Shown: piece after piece, positions 44,085 through 52,337 of the stretch
Position numbering within the stretch: the stretch's first letter is position 1
How the letters are laid out: the number at the start of each line of letters is the position of its first letter
Origin: Paraburkholderia megapolitana
GTDB taxonomy: Bacteria > Pseudomonadota > Gammaproteobacteria > Burkholderiales > Burkholderiaceae
Length of the DNA stretch: 64,000 nt
Direction of reading: 5' to 3'
NCBI RefSeq assembly: GCF_007556815.1
Contig: NZ_CP041743.1
Coordinates: forward strand, 1,302,001 to 1,366,000
Made by a program: the position numbers and the translations under genes
The notes under the pieces: model-generated
Seen by the model: the letters and a program-made list of their open reading frames with translations, nothing else
Databases searched by the model: none
Told to the model about the DNA's origin: nothing

Positions 44085-44103
44085 GCGCCGCCTCAGGCGG
44101 CGC
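44085..44103 (+). promoter_or_regulatory. Intercistronic hairpin between importer and catabolic genes
   Basis: GCGCCGCC (44085-44092) pairs perfectly with GGCGGCGC (44096-44103) over a 3-nt loop, 9 bp after the permease stop and 22 bp before the next start. No T-run follows, so it may protect or attenuate mRNA rather than terminate it. Confidence 0.6.
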
Positions 44104-44125
44104 ACGCAATACGGGGAGAATTCTC

Positions 44126-44449
44126 TTGAGTAGTCCATCGAACACCGACACGCGTCTGATCCTGCTGAGCCCGCAGGACAACTGTCTGATCGCTGGGGCG
44201 CGGCTCGAAGCGGGTACGCAGGTCGACATCGAAGGCGAGCGCGTGACGCTTGCGAAGACCATCGAACTCGGCCACAAGGTTGCGCGCCGCGCGCTCGTCA
44301 AGGACGAGAAGGTGCTGCGCTACGGCGCGGTGATCGGCCATGTCAACGGGCCGGTTGCGCGCGGCGAGCATCTGCATACGCACAACCTCGAAAGCGACTA
44401 CCTGCCCACTTATACGCACGACGCGGGCCACGAATTCGTGCATCACTGA
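44126..44449 (+). CDS. UxaA-family dehydratase, N-terminal SAF domain subunit
   Basis: The 107-residue protein has a TTG start at 44126 after GGGGAGA; there is no internal Met, so this start is required. LILLSPQDNCLIAGARLEAGTQVDIEGERVTLAKTIELGHKVARRALVKDEKVLRYGAVIG and HTHNLESDY match the SAF domain that forms the N-terminal part of altronate/galactarate dehydratases (UxaA/GarD). The catalytic large part is the next gene, so the enzyme is split in two subunits. It probably dehydrates a sugar acid such as L-fuconate to its 2-keto-3-deoxy form. Confidence 0.88.
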   Translation: MSSPSNTDTRLILLSPQDNCLIAGARLEAGTQVDIEGERVTLAKTIELGHKVARRALVKDEKVLRYGAVIGHVNGPVARGEHLHTHNLESDYLPTYTHDAGHEFVHH

Positions 44450-44477
44450 AGCGGCTTCGTGCCGTGCTGGAACGATC

Positions 44478-45785
44478 ATGACTGACTCTTCCGTAGCAAA
44501 TACCACCGCCGAACCGGTGCTGCAAGGCTGGTTGCGCAGCGACGGCCGCAAGGGTATCCGCAATGTCGTCGCGGTGGCCTATCTGGTCGAATGCGCGCAT
44601 CACGTCGCGCGTGAAATCGTCACGCAGTTTCGTGAACCGCTCGACGCCTTCGACGATCCGCTTGCCGAACGCGAACCGCCCGTGCATCTGATCGGTTTTC
44701 CGGGCTGCTATCCGAACAGTTACGCGGAAAGGATGCTGGAGCAGCTCACTACGCACCCGAATGTCGGCGCGGTGCTGTTCGTGTCGCTTGGTTGCGAGAG
44801 CATGAACAAGCATTACCTCGTCGATGTCGTGCGCGCGAGCGGGCGGCCGGTCGAGGTGCTGACCATTCAGGAAAAGGGCGGCACGCGCAGCACGATTCAA
44901 TACGGTGTCGACTGGGTGCGCGATGCGCGCCGTCAGCTCGCGGCGCAGACCAAGGTGCCGATGGCGCTCAGTGAACTGATCATCGGTACGATTTGCGGCG
45001 GCTCCGATGGTACGAGCGGGATTACTGCGAATCCGGCGGTCGGCCGCGCGTTCGATCATCTGATCGAGGCGGGCGCGAGCTGTATTTTCGAAGAGACCGG
45101 CGAACTCGTCGGTTGCGAATTCCACATGAAGAGCCGCGCGGCGCGGCCCGAGCTCGGCGATGCGATCGTCGAATGTGTCGCGAAGGCCGCGCGCTATTAC
45201 TCGATTCTCGGTCATGGCAGTTTCGCAGTCGGCAATGCGGATGGCGGTTTGACGACGCAGGAAGAGAAATCGCTGGGTGCGTATGCTAAGAGCGGTGCGT
45301 CACCGATCGTCGGTATCATCAAGCCCGGTGATGTTCCGCCTACCGGCGGCCTGTATCTGCTCGATGTCGTGCCGGACGGCGAACCGCGCTTCGGTTTTCC
45401 GAATATCAGCGACAACACCGAAATCGGCGAGTTGATCGCGTGTGGCGCGCACATCATCCTGTTTACGACGGGACGTGGCTCGGTGGTGGGTTCAGCGATT
45501 TCGCCGGTCATCAAGGTGTGCGCGAATCCGGCGACCTATCGCAATCTGTCGGGCGACATGGATGTCGACGCTGGACGGATTCTCGAAGGGCGCGGCACGC
45601 TCGATGAAGTGGGCCGCGAGGTGTTCGACCAGACCGTCGCGATCGCGCAAGGCGCGGCCTCGAAGTCGGAGTCGCTGGGGCACCAGGAATTTATTCTGGT
45701 GTACAAGACGTTCGAGCCGGTCGGGCCTGCCTGTCTGCCTTCGGGTGCGGTGCCGCGGCGTGTGGTTGAGATCGCGGCGCATTGA
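44478..45785 (+). CDS. UxaA-family sugar-acid dehydratase, large subunit
   Basis: The 435-residue protein from the ATG at 44478 lacks the N-terminal SAF domain of full-length UxaA, which is encoded just upstream. Conserved segments include GWLRSDGRKGIRNVV, GCYPNSYAERML, IGTICGGSDGTSGITANPAVG, IFEETGELVGCE and GHGSFAVGNADGGLTTQEEKSLGAYAKSG. In the family the cysteines and His bind metal. In this operon the expected reaction is dehydration of an aldonate (L-fuconate-type) to 2-keto-3-deoxy-aldonate. Altronate is an alternative but no uronate genes are here. Confidence 0.9.
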   Translation: MTDSSVANTTAEPVLQGWLRSDGRKGIRNVVAVAYLVECAHHVAREIVTQFREPLDAFDDPLAEREPPVHLIGFPGCYPNSYAERMLEQLTTHPNVGAVLFVSLGCESMNKHYLVDVVRASGRPVEVLTIQEKGGTRSTIQYGVDWVRDARRQLAAQTKVPMALSELIIGTICGGSDGTSGITANPAVGRAFDHLIEAGASCIFEETGELVGCEFHMKSRAARPELGDAIVECVAKAARYYSILGHGSFAVGNADGGLTTQEEKSLGAYAKSGASPIVGIIKPGDVPPTGGLYLLDVVPDGEPRFGFPNISDNTEIGELIACGAHIILFTTGRGSVVGSAISPVIKVCANPATYRNLSGDMDVDAGRILEGRGTLDEVGREVFDQTVAIAQGAASKSESLGHQEFILVYKTFEPVGPACLPSGAVPRRVVEIAAH

Positions 45786-45816
45786 AGGGCGGGAGTGCGG
45801 CACCGCACTCTTCAAT
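45781..45816 (+). promoter_or_regulatory. Intercistronic hairpin before aldo/keto reductase
   Basis: GAGTGCGG (45793-45800) pairs with CCGCACTC (45803-45810). Outward, ATTGAA (45781-45786) pairs with TTCAAT (45811-45816) across a 6-nt bulge. It overlaps the dehydratase stop and precedes the ribosome site of the next gene. Likely an mRNA stability or attenuation element. Confidence 0.55.
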
Positions 45817-45832
45817 CTCGGAGACGGATGCA

Positions 45833-46882
45833 ATGACAGAGGCTGGATCAACAACGACGCCCGCAGTCGCGCAGCGCCGCAACATCGGCCGGCGCGCGCT
45901 GCAGGTCAGCGGACTCGGGCTCGGTACCGCGCCGCTCGGCGGTTTGTACCGCGATTTATCGGAAGAAGAAGCACAGGCCACCGTCGATGCCGCCTGGAAC
46001 GCAGGCGTGCGCCTCTTCGACACGGCGCCGCACTACGGCCATACCAAAGCCGAGCATCGCCTCGGCACAGCGCTGCGTCGCTATCCGCGCAGCGAATACG
46101 TGCTATCAACCAAGGTGGGACGCCACTTCGTGCCGCGCGTCACACCGTACGACGGCAGCGAAGGCTGGCAGAACCCGCTGCCGTTCGAAGCGCACTACGA
46201 CTACACGCGCGAAGGCATCCTGCGTTCGTTCGAAGACAGCCAGCAGCGTCTCGGCATGGTCGATATCGACATCCTGCTCATCCATGACATCGGTCGTGTC
46301 ACGCATGGCGAGCGCAACGCACACTACTGGAACCAGCTCACCGCGGGCGGCGGCTTTCGCGCGCTCGACGATCTGCGTACGGCTGGTGCGGTGAAAGCAG
46401 TCGGCCTCGGCGTCAACGAAGGCGCGGCGATTCTCGAAACGATGGCGGAGTTCGACATCGATTGCGCGTTGCTTGCGGGCCGCTACACGCTGCTCGAACA
46501 GGCGACGCTCGACGATCTATTGCCTGCCTGCACCGCACGTAACGTGAGCATCCTGCTGGGCGGCGCGTTCAACTCGGGCATTCTCGCGCGTGGCGTGCAG
46601 GGCGATCTGAAGTTCAACTATGGCGAGGCGCCGCCGGAGATCATCGCGCGTGTCGCGCGGCTCGAAGCGGTCTGCAAGAGCTGCGACGTGCCGCTCGCCG
46701 CCGCGGCGCTGCAGTTTCCGTATGCGCATCCGGCCATCGCCTCGGTGCTCACCGGTGCGCGCAGCCCCGCCGAATTGCATGAAAACGTCGCATCGTTCGA
46801 ACGCCCGATTCCTGTGGAGTTGTGGCAAAAGCTCCGCGAAGAAGGGCTGATCGATGCGCGTGCGCCGGTGCCGGGAGTCTGA
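45833..46882 (+). CDS. Aldo/keto reductase, L-fucose/D-threo-aldose 1-dehydrogenase-like
   Basis: The 349-residue protein starts at the ATG at 45833 after GGAGACGG. Catalytic-tetrad segments are LFDTAPHYG (Asp, Tyr), VLSTKVG (Lys) and LLIHDIG (His). The arrangement LGLGTAPLGGLYRDL and FNYGEAPPEI is typical of the L-galactose/L-fucose dehydrogenase branch (pyridoxal 4-dehydrogenase relatives). It should oxidise the free sugar to the aldonolactone with NAD(P)+. The following gene is a lactonase, in agreement. It is in the same operon and only 1 bp separates the two. Confidence 0.88.
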   Translation: MTEAGSTTTPAVAQRRNIGRRALQVSGLGLGTAPLGGLYRDLSEEEAQATVDAAWNAGVRLFDTAPHYGHTKAEHRLGTALRRYPRSEYVLSTKVGRHFVPRVTPYDGSEGWQNPLPFEAHYDYTREGILRSFEDSQQRLGMVDIDILLIHDIGRVTHGERNAHYWNQLTAGGGFRALDDLRTAGAVKAVGLGVNEGAAILETMAEFDIDCALLAGRYTLLEQATLDDLLPACTARNVSILLGGAFNSGILARGVQGDLKFNYGEAPPEIIARVARLEAVCKSCDVPLAAAALQFPYAHPAIASVLTGARSPAELHENVASFERPIPVELWQKLREEGLIDARAPVPGV

Positions 46883-46883
46883 C

Positions 46884-47720
46884 GTGACGACGCAGATCGA
46901 TGCGCACCAGCACTACTGGGACCCCGCGCGCGACGACTACGGCTGGCTCACGCCCGATCTTGCGGCGCTCTATCGCCGTTTCGGTCCCGCCGATCTCGCG
47001 CCGCTGCGCGAACGCGCGGGCGTTTCGCGTACTGTCGTTGTGCAGGCTGCGGCAACCGTCGATGAAACCCGCTACCTGCTCGCCCTTGCGCGCGATGAAG
47101 CTTCGATTGCTGGCGTGGTCGGCTGGGTGCCGATGCTGCTGCCCGACACACCGGCGCTGATCGGCGAGCTGGCTGCGCAGCCGAAATTCAAGGGCGTGCG
47201 CCCGATGCTGCAGGACCTCCCCGACGACAACTGGATCGCGAACCCCGAACTCGCGCCCGCTGTCGATGCGCTGATCGCGCACGATCTCACATTCGACGCA
47301 TTGATCTTCGCGCGCCACGTCGCGCCGCTCGAAATCTTCGCAACGCGTTTTCCGAAGCTGCGCATCGTCGTCGATCACGGCGCGAAGCCGTCGGTCCGCG
47401 ACGGCGCGGCAGGCTGGCAACCGTGGGCCGATGGGATCGAACGGCTCGCGCGTCTGCCGAACGTACACTGCAAGGTGTCGGGTCTCGCCACCGAAGCGTC
47501 GCACGACTGGACCGAAGCTACCTTGCAGCCGTATGTCGCCCATCTGCTCGCGAGCTTTGGCGCCGGGCGCCTGATGTGGGGCAGCGATTGGCCGGTGCTG
47601 AATCTGAACGGCGATTATCTGCAGTGGCACGCTGTGGCGAGCGAGCTGCTTGGCGCGCTGCCGGATGCGCAACGCGACGCGATATTCGGCGCGAACGCGG
47701 CGGCGTTTTATCGCCTGTGA
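46884..47720 (+). CDS. Amidohydrolase-family lactonase (COG3618, L-fuconolactonase-like)
   Basis: The 278-residue protein is read from a GTG at 46884 with GGGAG seven bases upstream; an ATG at 46854 lies inside the previous gene. The metal/catalytic motifs of the amidohydrolase superfamily are IDAHQHYWDP at the start, VVDHGAKPSV, HCKVSGL and LMWGSDWPV. COG3618 members hydrolyse 1,5- or 1,4-aldonolactones, including L-fucono-1,5-lactone, or 2-pyrone-4,6-dicarboxylate. Next to an aldose dehydrogenase the lactonase role is favoured. It opens the lactone to the sugar acid for the UxaA-type dehydratase. Confidence 0.9.
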   Translation: MTTQIDAHQHYWDPARDDYGWLTPDLAALYRRFGPADLAPLRERAGVSRTVVVQAAATVDETRYLLALARDEASIAGVVGWVPMLLPDTPALIGELAAQPKFKGVRPMLQDLPDDNWIANPELAPAVDALIAHDLTFDALIFARHVAPLEIFATRFPKLRIVVDHGAKPSVRDGAAGWQPWADGIERLARLPNVHCKVSGLATEASHDWTEATLQPYVAHLLASFGAGRLMWGSDWPVLNLNGDYLQWHAVASELLGALPDAQRDAIFGANAAAFYRL

Positions 47721-47802
47721 CCATAAAATGCCCGCAGCACGCAGGTGAGCGCACGCTGCAATACCGGGTATGACGCAAACGCTATTTCAACTGGAGCCGT
47801 AG

Positions 47803-48546
47803 ATGATACAAAGACTGGCCGGCAAGACGGCCTTGATTACCGCCGCCGGGCAAGGCATCGGACTCGCGACGGCTGAACTGTTCGCGCGCGAAGGCGCCCG
47901 CGTGATTGCTACCGATCTGCGTATCGATGGTCTCGCCGGCAAGCCGGTCGAGGCGCGCAAGCTCGACGTGCGCGACGGCGCGGCCATTACGGCGCTGGCC
48001 GCCGAACTCGGCGCAATCGACGTGCTGTTCAACTGCGCGGGCTTTGTGCACGCCGGGTCGATTCTCGAAGCGAGCGAAGAAGATTGGGACTTCGCGTTCG
48101 ATCTGAACGCGAAGGCGATGTACCGGACCATCCGCGCGTTTCTACCGGCCATGTTGGAGAAGGGCGGCGGTTCGATCATCAATATGTCGTCGGCGGCATC
48201 GAGCGTGAAGGGCGTGCCGAACCGCTTCGTGTACGGCGCGTCGAAGGCTGCGGTGATCGGACTGACGAAGGCCGTCGCTGCAGACTTCGTCACACGTGGT
48301 GTACGCTGTAACGCGATCTGCCCGGGCACTGTTCATTCGCCGTCGCTCGAACAGCGGATCGCGGCGCAGGCGGCCGCGCAGAACGCCTCGGTCGACGCGG
48401 TTCAGGCTGCATTCGTCGCACGCCAGCCGATGGGCCGGGTCGGCAAGCCCGAAGAGATCGCGGCGCTCGCGCTGTACCTCGCTTCGGACGAATCCGCGTT
48501 CACGACCGGCCAGGCGCATGTGATCGACGGCGGCTGGTCGAACTAA
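47803..48546 (+). CDS. SDR-family dehydrogenase, 2-keto-3-deoxy-L-fuconate dehydrogenase-like
   Basis: The 247-residue short-chain dehydrogenase has ALITAAGQGIGLATA (NAD-binding), LFNCAGFVHAGS, INMSSAASS, and YGASKAAVIGLTKAVAADF with catalytic Tyr and Lys. RVGKPEEIAALALYLASDESAFTTGQAHVIDGGW follows at the C-terminus. The close relatives are DHRS6/2-keto-3-deoxy-L-fuconate dehydrogenases. It should oxidise the 2-keto-3-deoxy acid to the 2,4-diketo form, which the next enzyme cleaves. 3-Hydroxybutyrate dehydrogenase is a less likely alternative. Confidence 0.88.
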   Translation: MIQRLAGKTALITAAGQGIGLATAELFAREGARVIATDLRIDGLAGKPVEARKLDVRDGAAITALAAELGAIDVLFNCAGFVHAGSILEASEEDWDFAFDLNAKAMYRTIRAFLPAMLEKGGGSIINMSSAASSVKGVPNRFVYGASKAAVIGLTKAVAADFVTRGVRCNAICPGTVHSPSLEQRIAAQAAAQNASVDAVQAAFVARQPMGRVGKPEEIAALALYLASDESAFTTGQAHVIDGGWSN

Positions 48547-48626
48547 GAGAGCTGGCAGCACTGGCGGACAGACCGCGCACGGGTTGTTGTTACTGGACAC
48601 ACATTGGATAAAGAGGAAGTGCCACG

Positions 48627-49475
48627 ATGAAGCTGCTTCGTTATGGACCGAAAGGTCAGGAAAAGCCCGGCCTGCTCGATGCGCAAGGCAGGATTCGCGA
48701 TCTGTCGAAGGTGGTGGACGATATCGACGGCGACGCGCTGACCGATGCCGGTCTCGCCAAACTGCGCGCGCTGGACCTGGATTCGCTGCTGGTGGTAGAA
48801 GGCAATCCGCGCATCGGGCCGTGTGTCGGCAAGATCGGCAAGTTCGTCTGCATCGGCCTGAACTACGCCGACCACGCCGCCGAATCGAACCTGCCCGTGC
48901 CGCCCGAACCGGTCGTGTTCAACAAATGGACGAGCGCGATCACGGGGCCGAACGACGGCGTCGAAATTCCGCGCGGCTCGAAGAAGACCGACTGGGAAGT
49001 CGAACTCGGCGTCGTGATCGGCAAGCCGGCTAAATATGTCGACGAAGCGAACGCACTCGACTACGTTGCGGGCTACTGCGTGATCAACGACGTGTCGGAG
49101 CGCGAATGGCAGATCGAGCGCGCCGGCCAGTGGGACAAGGGCAAAGGCTTCGACACGTTCGGCCCGATCGGCCCGTGGGTCGTCACGCGCGATGAAGTTG
49201 CCGATCCGCAGAATCTCTCGCTGTGGCTCGAAGTGGACGGCCATCGCTACCAGAACGGCAGCACGAAGACGATGGTGTTCGGCGTCGCGAAGCTCGTGTC
49301 GTATCTGTCGCAGTGTATGAGCCTGCAACCTGGCGATGTCATCTCGACCGGCACGCCGCCGGGCGTCGGCATGGGTGTGAAGCCGGAAGCTGTGTATCTG
49401 AAGCCGGGTCAGACGATTCGACTTGGCATTGAAGGGCTTGGCGAGCAGCAGCAGCGCACATACGCGGCGGAGTAA
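48627..49475 (+). CDS. Fumarylacetoacetate hydrolase-family protein, 2,4-diketo-3-deoxy-L-fuconate hydrolase-like
   Basis: The protein has 282 residues. FAH-fold motifs are IGLNYADHAAESNLPVPPEPVVFNKWTSAITGP, the metal-binding KKTDWEVELGVVIG (two Glu) with VINDVSEREWQ (Asp), and ISTGTPPGVGMG near the end. FAH proteins in 6-deoxysugar pathways split 2,4-diketo-3-deoxy acids into pyruvate and lactate. Ureidoglycolate lyase is the default alternative. It is the last gene of the operon and ends in a terminator. Confidence 0.9.
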   Translation: MKLLRYGPKGQEKPGLLDAQGRIRDLSKVVDDIDGDALTDAGLAKLRALDLDSLLVVEGNPRIGPCVGKIGKFVCIGLNYADHAAESNLPVPPEPVVFNKWTSAITGPNDGVEIPRGSKKTDWEVELGVVIGKPAKYVDEANALDYVAGYCVINDVSEREWQIERAGQWDKGKGFDTFGPIGPWVVTRDEVADPQNLSLWLEVDGHRYQNGSTKTMVFGVAKLVSYLSQCMSLQPGDVISTGTPPGVGMGVKPEAVYLKPGQTIRLGIEGLGEQQQRTYAAE

Positions 49476-49516
49476 CGCTGCAGGGTGTTCGCGTACTTCT
49501 TCGGGCACAACGAACT

Positions 49517-49539
49517 GGCCGCCGCGAGGCGGCCTTTTT
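49517..49539 (+). terminator. Rho-independent terminator of the sugar operon
   Basis: GGCCGCC (49517-49523), loop GCGA, GGCGGCC (49528-49534), then five T residues. It lies 41 bp after the FAH-family stop and is the clearest intrinsic terminator in the window. Confidence 0.85.
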
Positions 49540-49583
49540 GTTGTCCGCTCGATCCCTCGAACACCACGTTGACTAGCGTGGCC

Positions 49584-50054
49584 TCAAGTCGCTTGCCCCG
49601 TGCTATCCACCGAAGGCGCCCACCCCGGCGCACTGGTTTCCGTTCCGTCGCCGACCCGGTCGACGGTGCCCTGCGCGACGGCGATCAGCCGTTCGTCGTG
49701 GTCGTCTATCACGAACAGGTTGCACTGACAGGTCGCGTGATGTCGTCCCGCGTAAACGACCTGCGCGCGTGCCACCAGCGTGCCGCGCACGGCAGGGCGC
49801 AGATAGTTGATCTTGTATTCGCCCATGACGACCCGCGGCCCGAGCGCCAGCGCGCCGGCGAACGTCAACGCGTTGTCCGCCAGATAGCTGATAACGCCGC
49901 CATGCACGAAGCCGTGTTGCTGCTTCAGTTCGTCGCGGATCATCAGACATAGCGTCAGTTCTTGCGTGCCGACGTGTACCAGTTCGGCACCGAGCAGCAC
50001 GCTGAACGGCTGTGCGTGCAACGCGCCGCGCGCGCGATCGAGAAGATCTGTCAT
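49584..50054 (-). CDS. PaaI-family hotdog thioesterase
   Basis: The protein has 156 residues, the usual hotdog length. QHGFVHGGVISYLADNALTFAGAL is the family signature with the HGG turn and an acidic/Asn catalytic position on the following helix. The C-terminal half carries VRGTLVARAQVVYAGRHHATCQCNLFVID. PaaI-like enzymes hydrolyse phenylacetyl-CoA or other acyl-CoA thioesters in the cytoplasm. It converges on the sugar operon and is not part of it. Substrate unknown. Confidence 0.9.
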   Translation of the reverse strand: MTDLLDRARGALHAQPFSVLLGAELVHVGTQELTLCLMIRDELKQQHGFVHGGVISYLADNALTFAGALALGPRVVMGEYKINYLRPAVRGTLVARAQVVYAGRHHATCQCNLFVIDDHDERLIAVAQGTVDRVGDGTETSAPGWAPSVDSTGQAT

Positions 50055-50441
50055 CGCCGGTTCCTTCGGGCTGAGCCCGCACTGGTTCTACCCACTCTAG
50101 GAAGCAGCGGCGCGGAGTCAAGGTAAATCGAAGAAATCGCTGCTGAACTGTTGCGCGAAACAATGCAAATCCGAACGGCGGCTACACCGATTTTATGGCC
50201 TTTGCAAGAGGGCGAAAAAGCCGTTGGTGCCCGGTATGATCGCGTCGACATCGGCCCGGGTATGCAGTGTGGTTCGACTTCGGCATGAACGAGTTGACCG
50301 GCAACCTTCGATCGATTGAGCGCGGGATTCAAACATTTCAGCCAATCGCGCTGGCCACCATTTCGCGTGCCGACGGTCGTTCGATCGCGGCAACGCGGCG
50401 CGGGGAGACCACCAGCTGAACTGAAATGGGAGACAGAGCCT
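50055..50441. other. 387-bp region without a convincing gene
   Basis: Frames here are short, compositionally random and without ribosome sites. The region presumably carries the thioesterase promoter and that of the small gene at 50442. No repeat stood out. Confidence 0.4.
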
Positions 50442-50645
50442 ATGCAGTGGGCAAACCGGGTTGCGTGGTCAATCCTTGCTGTCTCTGTTCTTGCGTGCCT
50501 GTGTCTGCTCGCTTACGTCGTACACGGATGGGGAGCTGAGCGCCATACGTACGTGCCGTCTGTAACCACGCTCGCGAACGTGCCCGACGGTTTGACGCAT
50601 ACCGGGCCGGCGCGAACTGCGGATCCTCAGAATTCGGGGTGGTGA
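50442..50645 (+). CDS. Small single-pass membrane protein (67 aa)
   Basis: I do not recognise the family. It starts at the ATG at 50442 behind GGGAGACAG. Residues ~5-28 (NRVAWSILAVSVLACLCLLAYVV) form one hydrophobic helix, followed by a polar ~35-residue tail rich in Thr and Pro (TYVPSVTTLANVPDGLTHTG). It is probably anchored in the inner membrane with the tail outside. The stop codon overlaps the ATG of the possible long form of the next gene, so they may be translated together. Confidence 0.6.
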   Translation: MQWANRVAWSILAVSVLACLCLLAYVVHGWGAERHTYVPSVTTLANVPDGLTHTGPARTADPQNSGW

Positions 50646-50698
50646 TGAGGAATTGGTCCACGAACTCACCTGCGGCCAGTCGAAGACGGAGTGACGCC

Positions 50699-51073
50699 AT
50701 GGCAGTCGAAGCGCATAGACGCAGACACGTGACAAGGTTCGACGTCGTGGATCTGACGCCACGATGGACGGTCCTGATGCCGATACTGATTTCGGCCATC
50801 GAGCATGGCACGGAAACGGGCAGAGAGAATGCGCGACGCAATCTCCACAAGCTGGCCGACAAAGTGGACTCGGCGCAGCAGCTGCAACGACGTGTGCGGG
50901 CTGCGCTGGACCGTCTGACAAGAGTCTGGCCCACCCGGCACGATGCCCTGAGCCCCGAAGAGCGCGCCGCTCTGGCGGAAGCGGTCGAAGTGCTGACACT
51001 GACCGCTGCGGAGGTCGTGCGTGTCGCGCACCCCGACGATATCGTCGACGAGAGCGGGTGTATCAATAGCTAG
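50699..51073 (+). CDS. Hypothetical helical protein (124 aa)
   Basis: No known family is recognised. I use the ATG at 50699 (MAVEAHRRRHVTRF) with GGAG upstream. An alternative ATG at 50645 overlaps the previous stop (TGATG), giving 142 residues. The sequence is mostly amphipathic helix: VLMPILISAIEHGTETGRENARRNLHKLADKVDSAQQLQRRVRAALDRL, then LSPEERAALAEAVEVLTLTAAEVVRVAHP. It has no signal peptide. It lies close behind the small membrane protein, suggesting a two-gene unit of unknown role. Confidence 0.55.
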   Translation: MAVEAHRRRHVTRFDVVDLTPRWTVLMPILISAIEHGTETGRENARRNLHKLADKVDSAQQLQRRVRAALDRLTRVWPTRHDALSPEERAALAEAVEVLTLTAAEVVRVAHPDDIVDESGCINS

Positions 51074-51099
51074 CCGGTATTCCGCGCGGCGGGGTGCGC

Positions 51100-51903
51100 T
51101 TAAATTGCTTCAGCCACCCGCACAATCACCAGCGCCGCCGGCACCAGCATCGCTTGCGCGAGCAGTGTCCCGACGAACCGCGCCCCAATCAACGTAGTAA
51201 TCGCCCGCCGGAACCGATTCTCGGTGACGCGTCCTTCGATCACGTCATCGGTCATGACCGAGATCTGCGGATCGATGACAACGGTAAGCACGATCGTCGC
51301 GAAGCCGTTGACGACCGCAGAAAGATTCGCACATGTCACACGCAACTCCGGCTTCAGGAAGCCCGCATACAGCGACGCGAATACGCCGACTGTCCAGAGC
51401 GCCATCGCCAGCACATTCAGCACGACGACTTTCCACGACACGCCGGCACTGGCGGGCAACTGCGTCACGTTGGCCGCTGCCGGCAGACTCACACCGTCGC
51501 GCAGCCACGACAGTCCACCGCGACTGAACGCATGCAGCACGAGCCGCGGCATCGAGCGATGCGCATGAAAGTGCACGACCGCCCGGCTGAAGTAACGCTG
51601 AAACGTCGGGACCAGAAACGCACCGATCACTGTCGCGAGCGTTGCCGCGAGCAGGAACAGGCGGAAGTCTCCGAGCATGTTCTGCTCAATGTGATGCGCA
51701 AGTCCTTCTTCGACACGCTTCGCGAGCAGCGGTCCCTGAAACGAGTTCGCCGTGCGCGACACGAGCGCGATGATGCCGAACAGCGCAAACGAAACCGCGA
51801 TGCGGCGTGTCCGCACACCGGCAATGCGCACCGCGTACGCAAGCGTGGCGATGACGTGGATGACGAACGTCAGTGCGCAGATGGCCAGCAGTTGAATGTC
51901 CAT
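51100..51903 (-). CDS. amj: Amj/DUF2837-family lipid II flippase
   Basis: The 267-residue protein starts at the ATG at 51903 (MDIQLLAICALTFVIHVIATLAYAVRIAGVRTRRIAVSFALFGIIALVSRTANSFQGPLLAKRVE); an ATG 10 codons upstream is less likely. About six to eight hydrophobic segments are visible. The N-terminal pattern is that of DUF2837, named Amj in Bacillus subtilis, where it is a MurJ-independent flippase for the peptidoglycan precursor lipid II. In Gram-negatives its role is not well established. It stands alone, convergent with the small gene cluster, and no cell-wall gene is adjacent. Confidence 0.85.
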   Translation of the reverse strand: MDIQLLAICALTFVIHVIATLAYAVRIAGVRTRRIAVSFALFGIIALVSRTANSFQGPLLAKRVEEGLAHHIEQNMLGDFRLFLLAATLATVIGAFLVPTFQRYFSRAVVHFHAHRSMPRLVLHAFSRGGLSWLRDGVSLPAAANVTQLPASAGVSWKVVVLNVLAMALWTVGVFASLYAGFLKPELRVTCANLSAVVNGFATIVLTVVIDPQISVMTDDVIEGRVTENRFRRAITTLIGARFVGTLLAQAMLVPAALVIVRVAEAI

Positions 51904-52337
51904 GGTCGGGATCGAAGTGATGGGGTGACGCACGCATGACTGTATAGGAGGGTCGCGGCGCGCAACGCGAGTCTATTCTGTCACCTCGCGTAATAGATTC
52001 TTGACGAAAGGAACGGTGATCGCTTGTAACGTGCGCCGCACGCTGCCGGAATGCATCGTGCATCGTCGGAATGAAAGGCTTTTGTTATCGACGCGACGCC
52101 GAACCGGCACACCGTTCGAGCCACGATGAGCCACACGTATGTGCCAAAAATCGGCGCCCGATCGTTCAGCTAATCGAAGGAAACCTGTCAATCTGTCAGT
52201 AATATTTCGAGACCGCCGAAACAGCCCACGTAACGCGTTCGCGCAGTTCTTCGTGACATCCTCCGCCCCATCGATGACAGAACGGCGCCGCGCTGCAGGC
52301 GATGCCGCTCATGTCCAGGTTTCCGCTCGAGGGGTTC
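51904..52337. other. 434-bp divergent intergenic region upstream of the efflux operon
   Basis: It contains no convincing gene and presumably holds the mdtA and amj promoters. The stretch 51960-52240 is relatively AT-richer. I see no operator that I can name, and no TetR or two-component gene lies next to the operon. Confidence 0.4.
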
